The notes below the pieces were generated by a model, which was not told the origin of the DNA, made no database searches, and saw nothing but the letters and a program-made list of their open reading frames with translations. Below, piece by piece: positions 1 to 7,328 of a DNA stretch of 64,000 bases. This DNA comes from Chitinophaga dinghuensis. Lineage in GTDB: Bacteria > Bacteroidota > Bacteroidia > Chitinophagales > Chitinophagaceae. Every line of letters starts with the position of its first letter. Position 1 is the stretch's first letter. The stretch is from NCBI RefSeq assembly GCF_003259435.1, contig NZ_QLMA01000001.1, positions 1,054,001 through 1,118,000 of the forward strand, written 5' to 3'. Position numbers and translations under genes: made by a program.

Positions 1-711
1 GGTGTCTTACTGGGCACTCACTACGAGAATGAAATTCGTACATCGGCTCTTGTCATAACTATCATTAGTGTTTATATCAGTCTGCGCTTCGCTGATATGA
101 TCGCCACTGCTGCTGCTTTTGGTGGATTAATGTGGTTATTATACAGTTTTATTCCTAATCCATGGGTAATAATGATCGTATCATTAGGTAGCTATCTGCT
201 TGCTGTCAGACTGAAATATAAATACTACGCCAGTAATGCGCTGGTCTTACAATCGCTTGCATTACTTACCTTATATGCTGCTGGTAATTATTTCGTAGTA
301 AGGGAATTGACAGGGAGGACGCTATCCATCTTCTGGGTTAGTACGGTATTGATACCGCTTATTTATCTCTTCCTGGGAGTCTATAAAAAGGACAGAACTT
401 TACTGCGTATCGGCCTTCTCCTTATTGCGGCGATGGTCTTTACCATTAGGTATTATCATAGCATTGCGCCATTGGAAGTGGCTATGACTTTTGCGGGCGC
501 GGGAATGATCGCCATTGCGTATGTCCTTCTCCGTTATTTAAAAACGCCGAGGCATGGATTTACATCTGAAGAAGATGATGAAGAACAAACAGGCGCTTTA
601 CAACTGGAGTCTTTGATCATTGCGCAGACCTTCCATAAATCTGCTGAAAGCGATCATGTTAACTTTGGCGGAGGTACTGGTGGTGGTGGAGGAGCTTCCG
701 GAGATTATTAG
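1..711 (+). CDS. Polytopic membrane protein with Gly-rich tail, 5'-truncated by window edge
   Basis: The frame is open from base 1, so the true start lies upstream; an internal Met at 97 is not a convincing start because in-frame hydrophobic sequence precedes it. The visible 236 residues hold about six or seven hydrophobic helices, then a short acidic stretch (SEEDDEE) and a soluble tail ending in a glycine run and ASGDY. Such Gly-rich ends resemble the tails of TPM-domain membrane proteins, but no TPM domain is visible here, so that is only a resemblance. A strong terminator hairpin follows at once. I do not recognise the family; function unknown. Confidence 0.75.
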   Translation, partial: GVLLGTHYENEIRTSALVITIISVYISLRFADMIATAAAFGGLMWLLYSFIPNPWVIMIVSLGSYLLAVRLKYKYYASNALVLQSLALLTLYAAGNYFVVRELTGRTLSIFWVSTVLIPLIYLFLGVYKKDRTLLRIGLLLIAAMVFTIRYYHSIAPLEVAMTFAGAGMIAIAYVLLRYLKTPRHGFTSEEDDEEQTGALQLESLIIAQTFHKSAESDHVNFGGGTGGGGGASGDY

Positions 712-746
712 AAAATTATAAGTGCAAAGAATTTTTAAAGTAGTAA

Positions 747-778
747 CAAAAAGGCGCCGCGGGAGCGGCGCCTTTTTG
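747..778 (+). terminator. Rho-independent terminator
   Basis: GC-rich stem AAAAAGGCGCCGC / GCGGCGCCTTTTT with a 4-base loop, 36 bases after the membrane-protein stop and before the convergent SDR gene. The A- and T-runs on both sides make it usable from either strand. Confidence 0.9.
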
Positions 779-790
779 TTGAATGGCTAA

Positions 791-1681
791 TCAGATCTCT
801 TCCAATAAATTATCGAATACAGGCTGCCAGCCGAGTTCTTGTCGCGCTTTAGCTGCGCTGGCTACAATATTTGACCCTAGCCCGAAATGTGCCATCGCAG
901 GGCCCCATATTTCGATAGCCTCGCTTATGGAAAGTGATTTTACTTCCTCTTTCAACCCCAATGAACGATTGATTTGTTCCGCGATCGCCTTAAAGGAAGT
1001 AAGACCATTTTCAGCATAGTAGAATGAGCCAGCGGGGGCTTTATCTATCGCCAATTCATAGAGCGATAATAAATCCATTACATGGACATTTGAAGTCAGA
1101 TGTACACCTTTCCCGATCATGATAGCACTTCCGCGTTGTCTGGCGTCTCTCATCAATGTGGGAATCTGGTCACTTTCCTGTTTTAATGCCAACCCTTTTC
1201 CATATACCATCGTCGGACATATTACTACTGTATGTATACCTTTTTCTGCATAATTCATCACTTCGCGGTCAAGGAGTACGCGGGCGGCTCTTTCCAATAC
1301 TGGTTTTTCAATAATATCCGTGTAGGCGTTGCTGTTAGCAAATTGTCCGGCTGCTTTATCGCCGAGTATGCCGCCGCCGGAAGTGTGGATATACATTTTA
1401 CCGCTGCCTTCCAATGCCTCGAGAATGGTCGCCGCCAGGAAAGTGTCATCAGAATTGGCCACATTGATCACGATATCGGCAGCCTGAAGTTCTGCTGTAA
1501 ATGCAAGGTCGTCAATCATTGGTCCTGCAGTGGCATTAATACCCAGTGCCTTTAATCTGGGAACATCTGCTTCCCTGCGTACCCTGCTATATACCTCAAA
1601 TCCTTTCTGTTGTAAATAAATCGCCAATGAGCCCCCAATGTAACCGGTGGTGCCGAGAATGAATACGCGCTTTGTTGCCAT
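791..1681 (-). CDS. NAD(P)-dependent epimerase/dehydratase family (atypical SDR)
   Basis: The protein starts MATKRVFILGTTGYIGG, with the Rossmann dinucleotide motif GxxGxxG at the extreme N-terminus, followed by the SDR pattern VINVAN and a YGKG element near residue 185. These are typical of extended or atypical SDR proteins that bind NAD(P) and modify sugar or carbonyl substrates; the substrate cannot be told. The start at 1681 is chosen over an upstream one at 1726 because it puts the Rossmann strand at residues 4-9. It is convergent with the gene on the left and shares its terminator. About 296 residues, a normal length for the family. Confidence 0.85.
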   Translation of the reverse strand: MATKRVFILGTTGYIGGSLAIYLQQKGFEVYSRVRREADVPRLKALGINATAGPMIDDLAFTAELQAADIVINVANSDDTFLAATILEALEGSGKMYIHTSGGGILGDKAAGQFANSNAYTDIIEKPVLERAARVLLDREVMNYAEKGIHTVVICPTMVYGKGLALKQESDQIPTLMRDARQRGSAIMIGKGVHLTSNVHVMDLLSLYELAIDKAPAGSFYYAENGLTSFKAIAEQINRSLGLKEEVKSLSISEAIEIWGPAMAHFGLGSNIVASAAKARQELGWQPVFDNLLEEI

Positions 1682-1871
1682 ATGTTTTTTGACAGTAAAT
1701 CTGAGGGAAGGAGAGGAATTGAACAACCCGATTCTTGCGGTATTTTAGGAGTGAGTGCGGAGAAGGGGGGATTATATCACAAACAGAAGGGATTGTGGAA
1801 GAGGTGCGCTATTAGCATAACTACATTGCAGAAGAATTTGGAGTTTGTACTATTACTGAAATTAGTTCATG

Positions 1872-1915
1872 ATACAAGCAAACAGCACAGCGTAAGCGGT
1901 GCGTTTTGCTTGTAT
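1872..1915 (-). terminator. Imperfect hairpin after zinc-ribbon paralogue 1
   Basis: ATACAAGCAAA pairs with TTTGCTTGTAT, with an inner GCAC/GTGC stem and a GTAA loop. It sits where the downstream hairpin of paralogue 2 sits, so it may be its diverged counterpart. No strong T-run follows on the minus strand. Confidence 0.45.
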
Positions 1916-1962
1916 TGCTTTTATATAGTCTGGTTTGAACATCATTCCGGCCCAATATTGGA

Positions 1963-2469
1963 TCATTTGTTTTGACGCATGCGGTATCTAATTTGTGCCA
2001 TGGATTTTTCATAGGCGGCTTTACTCTCCTTTATATACGTCTGCATCTCTTCACTTTCTTCGAATTCCTTAGATTTTTGACTATCGTATTTAAACACCAT
2101 TAATAATGCAAAAATACCAATCACTATTATTATCCCGAAAAGGACGAGTCGCTGATGGTCTGGTTTCCATTCATATACCTCACATATAGCGCAGAGAGCA
2201 CCCACCAATACCACGCCCAAAGACAATAAAATTCCAGCTGCTGAATCAGGTGGAGGGGTTGGTCTAATGGGATAAACTACTTCCGTCATATCCACTTCTT
2301 CCTCCTCTTCCTGTATTGCTGTAATTTTCGGTTTTGCCTCATCTACAATCGGAGGAGGAAGCATAAAAATAGAGTTGCAGTAATTGCATTGAGCCAGATC
2401 GTTGCGTTCAGGTAAGAGTTTAACATTAGCGCTACCACATTGAGGACAAGTCAGAGCAAGCATTTCCAT
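1963..2469 (-). CDS. Zinc-ribbon membrane protein, paralogue 1
   Basis: 168 residues. The N-terminus has a four-cysteine zinc ribbon (C8xxC11 and C28xxC31), then an acidic linker (EEEEEVDMTEVV), two hydrophobic helices around residues 80-125, and a charged, likely helical tail rich in Lys and Glu. Residues 1-75 are nearly identical to the gene at 2643-3170, while the membrane half has diverged. It is the first of three same-strand paralogues with related upstream DNA. Zinc ribbons of this kind occur in many small bacterial membrane proteins without fixed function. Start ATG at 2469 is supported by the same start in all three copies. Function unknown. Confidence 0.8.
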   Translation of the reverse strand: MEMLALTCPQCGSANVKLLPERNDLAQCNYCNSIFMLPPPIVDEAKPKITAIQEEEEEVDMTEVVYPIRPTPPPDSAAGILLSLGVVLVGALCAICEVYEWKPDHQRLVLFGIIIVIGIFALLMVFKYDSQKSKEFEESEEMQTYIKESKAAYEKSMAQIRYRMRQNK

Positions 2470-2560
2470 GGATATAAAGGATAAGGTTGATGTGTAAAGT
2501 TAACAATCGTTGTGAGATTATATACTTTTTATCTCGCAGGAGAAGTTGGTTCGGGAGATA
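2470..2560 (-). repeat. Copied upstream region of the zinc-ribbon genes (copy 1 of 3)
   Basis: About 85 bases upstream of paralogue 1 recur upstream of paralogue 2 (3171-3255) and, more diverged, paralogue 3 (5164-5240). Shared blocks on the minus strand include CAACTTCTCCTG, TAACTTTACACATCAACC and TTATATCCATGG. TAACTTTA is a near match to the Bacteroidota -7 box, so the promoter was copied with the gene. Confidence 0.75.
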
Positions 2561-2563
2561 CTA

Positions 2564-2615
2564 TCTGAAGAACTTAAAAGGCATCGCTTATGCGATGCCT
2601 TTTAAGTTCTTCAGA
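2564..2615 (-). terminator. 24-bp perfect hairpin after zinc-ribbon paralogue 2
   Basis: A perfect 24-bp stem (2564-2587 with 2592-2615) around a TTAT loop, core AAAAGGCATCGC / GCGATGCCTTTT. It lies 27 bases after the stop of paralogue 2. The core and the neighbouring TTCAGAACGCCAGTT recur at 5269-5325 and 5999-6050, next to the tRNA-Leu gene, so this is a repeated terminator. Confidence 0.85.
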
Positions 2616-2642
2616 ACGCCAGTTTATAACCTGGTTTGAGTA

Positions 2643-3170
2643 TCATTCCGCCTCGCTTTCGGATTGTTCTTTGTGACGCATGCGGTATCTGATTTGTGCC
2701 ATGGATTTCTTCCAGGCAGCTCTTTGTTCCTTTTTATACGTCCGCATCTCTTCACTGTTTCGGAATTCCTTTTCTCTTTCATTCATGGATTTAAACACCA
2801 TTCCTAATGCAAAACAGCCAATCATAAATAATGTTCCCCAGGTGGCGATTTGCTGCGGAGCTAATTTCCCATTAAGGAGCACATTGAATCCGCAAACTCC
2901 GCTCACCAGTGTCAGGCCTCCAGATAGTATAAGTCCTGCTACAGGCTCAGATGGAGGGGTTGGTTTAATGGGAAAAACGACTTCCGTCATATCCACTTCT
3001 TCCTCCTCTTCCTGTACTTCTGTAATTTTCGGTTTAGCTTCATCTACAACCGGAGGAGGAAGCATAAAAATAGAGTTACAGTAATTGCATTGAGCCAGGT
3101 CGTTGCGTTCAGGTAAGAGTTTAACATTAGCGCTACCACATTGAGGACAAGTCAGAGCAAGCATTTCCAT
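2643..3170 (-). CDS. Zinc-ribbon membrane protein, paralogue 2
   Basis: 175 residues. Same plan as its neighbour at 1963-2469: CxxC-CxxC zinc ribbon in the first 31 residues, an acidic linker, two predicted membrane helices around residues 80-125, and a basic/acidic amphipathic tail. The first 75 residues differ from paralogue 1 at only a handful of positions, and the upstream 80 bases are also nearly the same. This points to recent duplication or gene conversion of the 5' half. The C-terminal tail is longer and ends QSESEAE. Unknown function; probably an inner-membrane protein with the ribbon on the cytoplasmic side (inferred from the lack of a signal peptide). Confidence 0.8.
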   Translation of the reverse strand: MEMLALTCPQCGSANVKLLPERNDLAQCNYCNSIFMLPPPVVDEAKPKITEVQEEEEEVDMTEVVFPIKPTPPSEPVAGLILSGGLTLVSGVCGFNVLLNGKLAPQQIATWGTLFMIGCFALGMVFKSMNEREKEFRNSEEMRTYKKEQRAAWKKSMAQIRYRMRHKEQSESEAE

Positions 3171-3417
3171 GGATATAAGGGATAAGGTTGATGTGTAAAG
3201 TTAACAATAGTTGTGAGAATATATACTTTTATATCTCGCAGGAGAAGTTGGTATGGGTGAGGATAAAAGATAGGATCATTCCTGTGATCAGCCTCCGACC
3301 ATCCTGATAAAGAAATGCCCTGGAAACACATACGAAGAAAATTTGCCCCCATTTGCTGGTTTGCTTATATTAGATCAACCACTGTACTAACCAGCCTTAA
3401 GGGCCAAATAAAGCATA

Positions 3418-4404
3418 ATGAAATTAGCGCCCACTCAGACATTTGAAATCCAGGATGCCGGACAAAAACAATTTCACAGGTTCGTACTCTTAAATACAGG
3501 CACTGTTGTGGGATACTATTCACAGGACGATACCTGCTTTTTAGAGTGGTTTAAAGGCAACGAAATCGTGGAAATAAAGGTAGATGAAATAGCCTGTGAT
3601 GTTTTCGAAACTCCGGCTTTCTTCCATTTTCAAAACTATGTAGGGCTTTATTCTTCCAAAAATGACGTCGTCATTCTATATGGTGAAAGCAATAAAAACA
3701 TTCCTACCAGGATTTCTATCACTAATCATCTTCCTAAAACAAAGTATCCAAATTTCGATAGACCCCTGTCTAATTACCATTCTGCCGGCAACACGGATAC
3801 TAACATAATACCTATACTTTTTACCGATGCGGGCATGTTACCTATATATGCCGCCAACCTGCAGGTGGATGTAGAAAAAGGCACTGCTACTTGGCTGGAT
3901 TTAAAATACTGGAACAACAAACACCTGATTCCTCTGGAAAACGAAAGTTTCGATAAGCCGCAAAAACCATTTACAATCTTACATGCGCTGAATAAAAAGA
4001 ATGTTTCACTCCTGTATGGGATCGGCGACAGGGATGGCGGTTATTTAAAGCCGGGAATGGAGTTCTCGGAATTAAATGCGGTGGATGAAAAAGGAATGGT
4101 GAAAGAGACATTATTTTCTCTGGGAAGATTGTATAAAGAGAGTAAAAAGGGAGGTAAAGAATGCACGTTCTCTTCATCGGGTAAGTATGCCATACTGACG
4201 CCGGCATTTAAGTCCGACGATTGGAAAAACAAGCAAAAGTTATTAGATCTGGATAGCAAACAGCTTATTGACCTGGAACTTCCGAAAGTGCTTTCGGATT
4301 ACCGGGTAATTGATCATAATAATGAAGTGTTTTTGTTGGTGAATCGGCATCCCAACCTGGTATTTGCCGGCACTGATAGTATTATTCTTTGTAAGGCGCA
4401 ATAG
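3418..4404 (+). CDS. Hypothetical protein, 328 residues
   Basis: I do not recognise this protein. It has no signal peptide or membrane helix. It is rich in aromatic residues and short beta-strand-like stretches separated by polar turns, for example FLEWFKGNEIVEIKV, VGLYSSKNDVVILYGES and RVIDHNNEVFLLVN. This would fit a cytoplasmic beta-propeller or beta-sandwich protein, but that is only an inference. It is transcribed opposite to the zinc-ribbon genes and splits paralogues 2 and 3. No terminator or partner gene is evident. Start ATG at 3418 is the only good candidate. Confidence 0.65.
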   Translation: MKLAPTQTFEIQDAGQKQFHRFVLLNTGTVVGYYSQDDTCFLEWFKGNEIVEIKVDEIACDVFETPAFFHFQNYVGLYSSKNDVVILYGESNKNIPTRISITNHLPKTKYPNFDRPLSNYHSAGNTDTNIIPILFTDAGMLPIYAANLQVDVEKGTATWLDLKYWNNKHLIPLENESFDKPQKPFTILHALNKKNVSLLYGIGDRDGGYLKPGMEFSELNAVDEKGMVKETLFSLGRLYKESKKGGKECTFSSSGKYAILTPAFKSDDWKNKQKLLDLDSKQLIDLELPKVLSDYRVIDHNNEVFLLVNRHPNLVFAGTDSIILCKAQ

Positions 4405-4443
4405 CCATTAGCGTTATATCATCATCTACAAAATTTACTTTGA

Positions 4444-4557
4444 TTAACAGCCATAGCCAGGTGTACTTCCTATCCTTTTCTTAGGCAGCCTATTGCGGAG
4501 TTGCAGCAATAATACGCCTAAAATACAAAGAAGGTTAATGCCAGTAGCATAGATCAT
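4444..4557 (-). CDS. Possible small membrane peptide, or relic of a membrane protein
   Basis: A 37-codon frame starting MIYATGINLLC, with one hydrophobic helix (INLLCILGVLLL) followed by a strongly basic end (RNRLPKKR), the arrangement of a single-pass inner-membrane peptide. Sensible codons continue upstream of the Met for about ten residues before a stop, so it could equally be the tail of a decayed gene. It lies in the 249-base gap downstream of zinc-ribbon paralogue 3. Weak call. Confidence 0.25.
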   Translation of the reverse strand: MIYATGINLLCILGVLLLQLRNRLPKKRIGSTPGYGC

Positions 4558-4653
4558 TCCAGATGCATCACAATTTTTTGAAACTCCTATGATTCAAATT
4601 TTCCAGTGATGGGGCTTTAAATATAGCAGCGGAAAATGTCACCTGCTTTTGTG

Positions 4654-5163
4654 TCATTTTTTCTGGCGCTCACGTTCTTCCATTTGGGCCCAGGATTTAG
4701 CGACGGCAGCATCCCTTTCTCTTATATATGTCTGCATCTCTTCACTGTTTTCATATTCTTCTTGTTTTTCACCCTCGTTTTTATATACCCTTACCAATGC
4801 AACAACACCAATCAGTAATAGTATTCCCCAGACAGCGACAGACTGAGGGGCTGAAGTCCCTCCCGTTGACGACACAAGTATACCGATTAGACCCACTATT
4901 AACATGCCTCCAGGCAATATATATGAACCTATTGGCATAGGGGGAGGGGTTGGTTTAACGGGATAAACTACTTCCTCTTCCTCTACTTCCAGCTCTTGCT
5001 CTTGCTGTACTTCAGTTATCTTCGGTTTTGTGTCCCCCATAGGAGCAGCAGGGATAAAAATAAGCGCTCCGCAACGATTGCATTGAGCCATATCGCTGCG
5101 TTCAGGTAATAGTTTTACATCAGCACTGCCACATTGAGGACATGTTAGAGCAAGTATTTCCAT
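4654..5163 (-). CDS. Zinc-ribbon membrane protein, paralogue 3
   Basis: 169 residues. The most diverged of the three: MEILALTCPQCGSADVKLLPE keeps C8/C11, and CNRCGALIF keeps C28/C31. The acidic linker, the PTPPP element, two hydrophobic helices (about residues 75-125) and the charged tail are all present. The promoter-proximal DNA is related to that of paralogues 1 and 2. Immediately upstream, at 5269, lies a copy of the tRNA-Leu terminator, the same element that separates paralogues 1 and 2. This suggests the unit that duplicated was terminator plus gene. Function unknown. Confidence 0.8.
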   Translation of the reverse strand: MEILALTCPQCGSADVKLLPERSDMAQCNRCGALIFIPAAPMGDTKPKITEVQQEQELEVEEEEVVYPVKPTPPPMPIGSYILPGGMLIVGLIGILVSSTGGTSAPQSVAVWGILLLIGVVALVRVYKNEGEKQEEYENSEEMQTYIRERDAAVAKSWAQMEERERQKK

Positions 5164-5229
5164 GGATATAAGGGATAAGGTTGATGTGTAAAGTTAGTAA
5201 TTGTGACGGGAATGTACGTTTTTTATCAT

Positions 5230-5928
5230 TCAGGAGAAGTTAGTTAGTAGGATATTATCACAAATGGAAAAGGCATCGCTTATGCGAAGCCTTTCAGCTT
5301 TTTTCAGAACGCCAGTTCTATGTGTACGCAGGATGGGAGTTGAACCCACATTCGCATTCCATGGGTGTATCTTCACAAAAACCAGGTAAATCATGCTGGA
5401 GAAATAAAAGACCTCCTGTATATCCAATTTTTGTTTCACCAAGAATTCAATGTCACTGTACAGTTTTTCCATTTCAGTATTAACTATAAATGGAGAAGCT
5501 GCGACATACTCAATTCTTCCATCCTCAGTGGTGACATACATATTCTGATTTCTGAAACGTCCCTGCCAATTGCTGGATACAATATGTTTAGCTAATATGC
5601 CATGTACTTTTGAGATAGTCTCTTTAGTAGGGGTATGATCTTTAGCAAATTGATAGGCAAGGTATAAGTCGTCAATTTTCCTTGTATAATCTGGCTGAAA
5701 TTCAATGCCAAAGCGCTTATGCTTTATGTATGAATCTAACTCGATAGGCTCACCTTCGATTTTACTGGAATATACTGAAGCAACCGAAGTATAAAAACTG
5801 AAGTCACCATTAGATAATTCGGCATCCTCTAATGCTGAAAAAGTAGTAGCAAGGGCTTTTGCATCAACCTTATCCTTGAATTGTTGTAATAAGTCTTCGT
5901 TTATTATTTGAAGTAGGTAACGACTCAT
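5230..5928 (-). pseudogene. Fic-family protein, truncated in the catalytic motif
   Basis: Fic enzymes transfer AMP or related groups through the motif HPFx(D/E)GNGR. Here the N-terminal part is intact, with the inhibitory-helix motif SSKIEG (S/TxxxE(G/N)) near residue 57 and a normal approach to the active site (VFVKIHPW). Directly after HPW (codon at 5359-5361) the frame enters the copied tRNA-Leu 3' end and terminator and reads about 43 unrelated residues to a stop at 5230. The catalytic GNGR loop and the C-terminal half are missing, so the product cannot be an active Fic enzyme. ATG at 5928 is preferred to TTG at 5937. The gene was probably broken by site-specific or illegitimate recombination at the tRNA repeat. 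Confidence 0.85.
5269..5358 (-). repeat. Copy of tRNA-Leu 3' end plus its terminator (att-like)
   Basis: About 90 bases match 5999-6090. They contain the hairpin AAAGGCATCGC / GCGAAGCCTTT (one mismatch), the shared CTTTTTTCAGAACGCCAGTTCT, and 27 bases of tRNA-Leu T-arm and acceptor sequence (5332-5358, one mismatch). The copy lacks the rest of the tRNA. It is joined to a Fic gene at its catalytic motif. Same orientation as the real tRNA, so the two form direct repeats about 730 bases apart. Confidence 0.85.
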
Positions 5929-5998
5929 ACGATGCAAAAATTGAATGATGCAAGGAGAAATCCGCGAATAGAAATATTGGAAATCTTACACAAACAAA

Positions 5999-6050
5999 AA
6001 AAGGCACCGCTTTCGCGATGCCTTTTAGCTTTTTTCAGAACGCCAGTTCT
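5999..6050 (-). terminator. Terminator of the tRNA-Gly/tRNA-Leu operon
   Basis: Hairpin AAAAGGCACCGC / GCGATGCCTTTT (one mismatch) with a TTTC loop, following a smaller inverted repeat AGAAC/GTTCT, directly after the tRNA-Leu 3' end on the minus strand. Related copies lie at 2564 and 5269. Confidence 0.8.
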
Positions 6051-6056
6051 GATCTG

Positions 6057-6142
6057 TACCCCAGATGGGAGTTGAACCCACACTCGCATTGCTGCGAACG
6101 GGATTTTAAGTCCCGCGTGTCTACCAATTCCACCACCAGGGT
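6057..6142 (-). tRNA. tRNA-Leu (anticodon TAA)
   Basis: The minus strand folds as a class II tRNA. Acceptor ACCCTGG pairs with CTGGGGT (one G-T and one T-G wobble), the D-arm is GTGGAATTGGTAGACAC, the anticodon stem CGGGA/TCCCG encloses CTTAAAA (anticodon TAA), there is a short variable arm, and the T-arm is GTGGGTTCAACTCCCAT. 86 bases; CCA is not encoded. Its 3' part is duplicated at 5332-5358. Confidence 0.95.
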
Positions 6143-6162
6143 ATCAAGGTGTTAAACCTTAG

Positions 6163-6235
<73 letters not shown>

Positions 6236-6293
6236 CTATCTTTTAAGAACTTTCCCAAGATACTCACCCAGTGGGCTTTTTTCGTTGGGATTG

Positions 6294-6323
6294 CAAAGAT
6301 AGGAATCTTTTTGAATTTACAAA
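6294..6323 (-). promoter_or_regulatory. Promoter of the tRNA-Gly/Leu operon
   Basis: On the minus strand, TTTG (6323-6320), 18 bases, then TATCTTTG (6301-6294) followed by C. This matches the Bacteroidota primary sigma consensus TTTG-N19-21-TAnnTTTG closely, with a predicted start near 6287, about 50 bases before tRNA-Gly. Confidence 0.75.
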
Positions 6324-6356
6324 TTTTTTTTCAAATGATTCAAAGAAATTTATGCA

Positions 6357-7190
6357 TTAAGGATTAAAAGTATAATTATACTTTACCATCCCCAACAGCT
6401 CTCTTCCTTTACCATAGCAGCTTTCACGGTCAGGAAGACCATTCCCCTGATAACTGTATTCCCAAACAGTATAACTGGAAGTAGCAGTGTTGACAGCCGT
6501 CATTTTCTTCATTTGCTTGCCTTCATATTCAAACATATAGTCCGGCAACATACGTTTCTTCGCTGCATTATAACTGTAGATGTCCGTTAACTGACCATCC
6601 TGATCATACTTAAAATACGTACGCTTACCCATAGCCGGCTGCTCCTCCACTACATGCCCCTGCTCATCTGTCTTGAACCTCACCACCAGGGAATCATTAC
6701 TGACACTCTTTTTCTGGACCATCAACTGCAGTCGGCCCGCAGTATCATACTGGTAATTACGGGTTTCTTCAAACTTCAATTTGCTATTCAGCGCCTGTGA
6801 GCTGCTGCTCACGGCCAACAAACGACCACTCTCATCATAACGGTACTGGGTAATCGTTACACTGGCGCCTGTACTATCTACCGTTTTAGTCAGCAGCCCC
6901 TTGGCAGAAAAACTACTGATTAAGACCTCATATCCAGTAGCAGTACTATTGGTAATAGCGCGCATCTGATGGTAAGTCGGACTTAATAACCGTACACAGC
7001 GAAAATCCTTATCCACCTGCATGGAGGGGTCGAAAGTCTGCACCATCTGGGAAGCTACCTTCTGTTGCTTCAATAAGGCCAGATTGGCAACGGTAAATTG
7101 CGTATTCACTATATCCTGGAAATAATACTGACTGCTGGCAGCTTTGGCTATGCCCAGCAAACATATCAGCATGGTAATTAATCGCTTCAT
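6357..7190 (-). CDS. Secreted protein with YD/RHS-like repeats
   Basis: 277 residues. A signal peptide (MKRLITMLICLLGIAKAASS) is followed by a short unknown region. From about residue 80 come repeated units of the YD type: YDESGRLLAVSS, YDTAGRLQLMVQ, DEQGHVVEEQ and YDQDGQLTDIYSYN. RHS/YD repeats form beta-strand shells in large toxins and wall proteins. Here there are only about five units, no toxin tip and no lipobox, so it is a small stand-alone export protein, common in Bacteroidota and of unknown role. Its start faces away from the DUF3667 gene across a 138-base divergent promoter region. Confidence 0.7.
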   Translation of the reverse strand: MKRLITMLICLLGIAKAASSQYYFQDIVNTQFTVANLALLKQQKVASQMVQTFDPSMQVDKDFRCVRLLSPTYHQMRAITNSTATGYEVLISSFSAKGLLTKTVDSTGASVTITQYRYDESGRLLAVSSSSQALNSKLKFEETRNYQYDTAGRLQLMVQKKSVSNDSLVVRFKTDEQGHVVEEQPAMGKRTYFKYDQDGQLTDIYSYNAAKKRMLPDYMFEYEGKQMKKMTAVNTATSSYTVWEYSYQGNGLPDRESCYGKGRELLGMVKYNYTFNP

Positions 7191-7297
7191 GTAAAGATGT
7201 TCGGCTTTTGCGTTTGCAAATTAAACGTAAAATTCAATTTAAAATTTTTCAGATGTTTGTTTTTCTCGTCCAATAAACGCTGTCCGGATTATTTTTA

Positions 7298-7305
7298 TAT
7301 TTTTG
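7298..7305 (+). promoter_or_regulatory. -7 box for the DUF3667 gene
   Basis: TATTTTTG followed by C matches TAnnTTTG and lies 23 bases before the GTG start. The -33 element is not clear. Confidence 0.5.
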
Positions 7306-7328
7306 CCCGGCCATTAATCTAAATCTAA

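Noticed and set aside
5332..5358. Second tRNA-Leu gene
   Set aside because: Only the T-arm and 3' acceptor half are present; there is no D-arm or anticodon stem.
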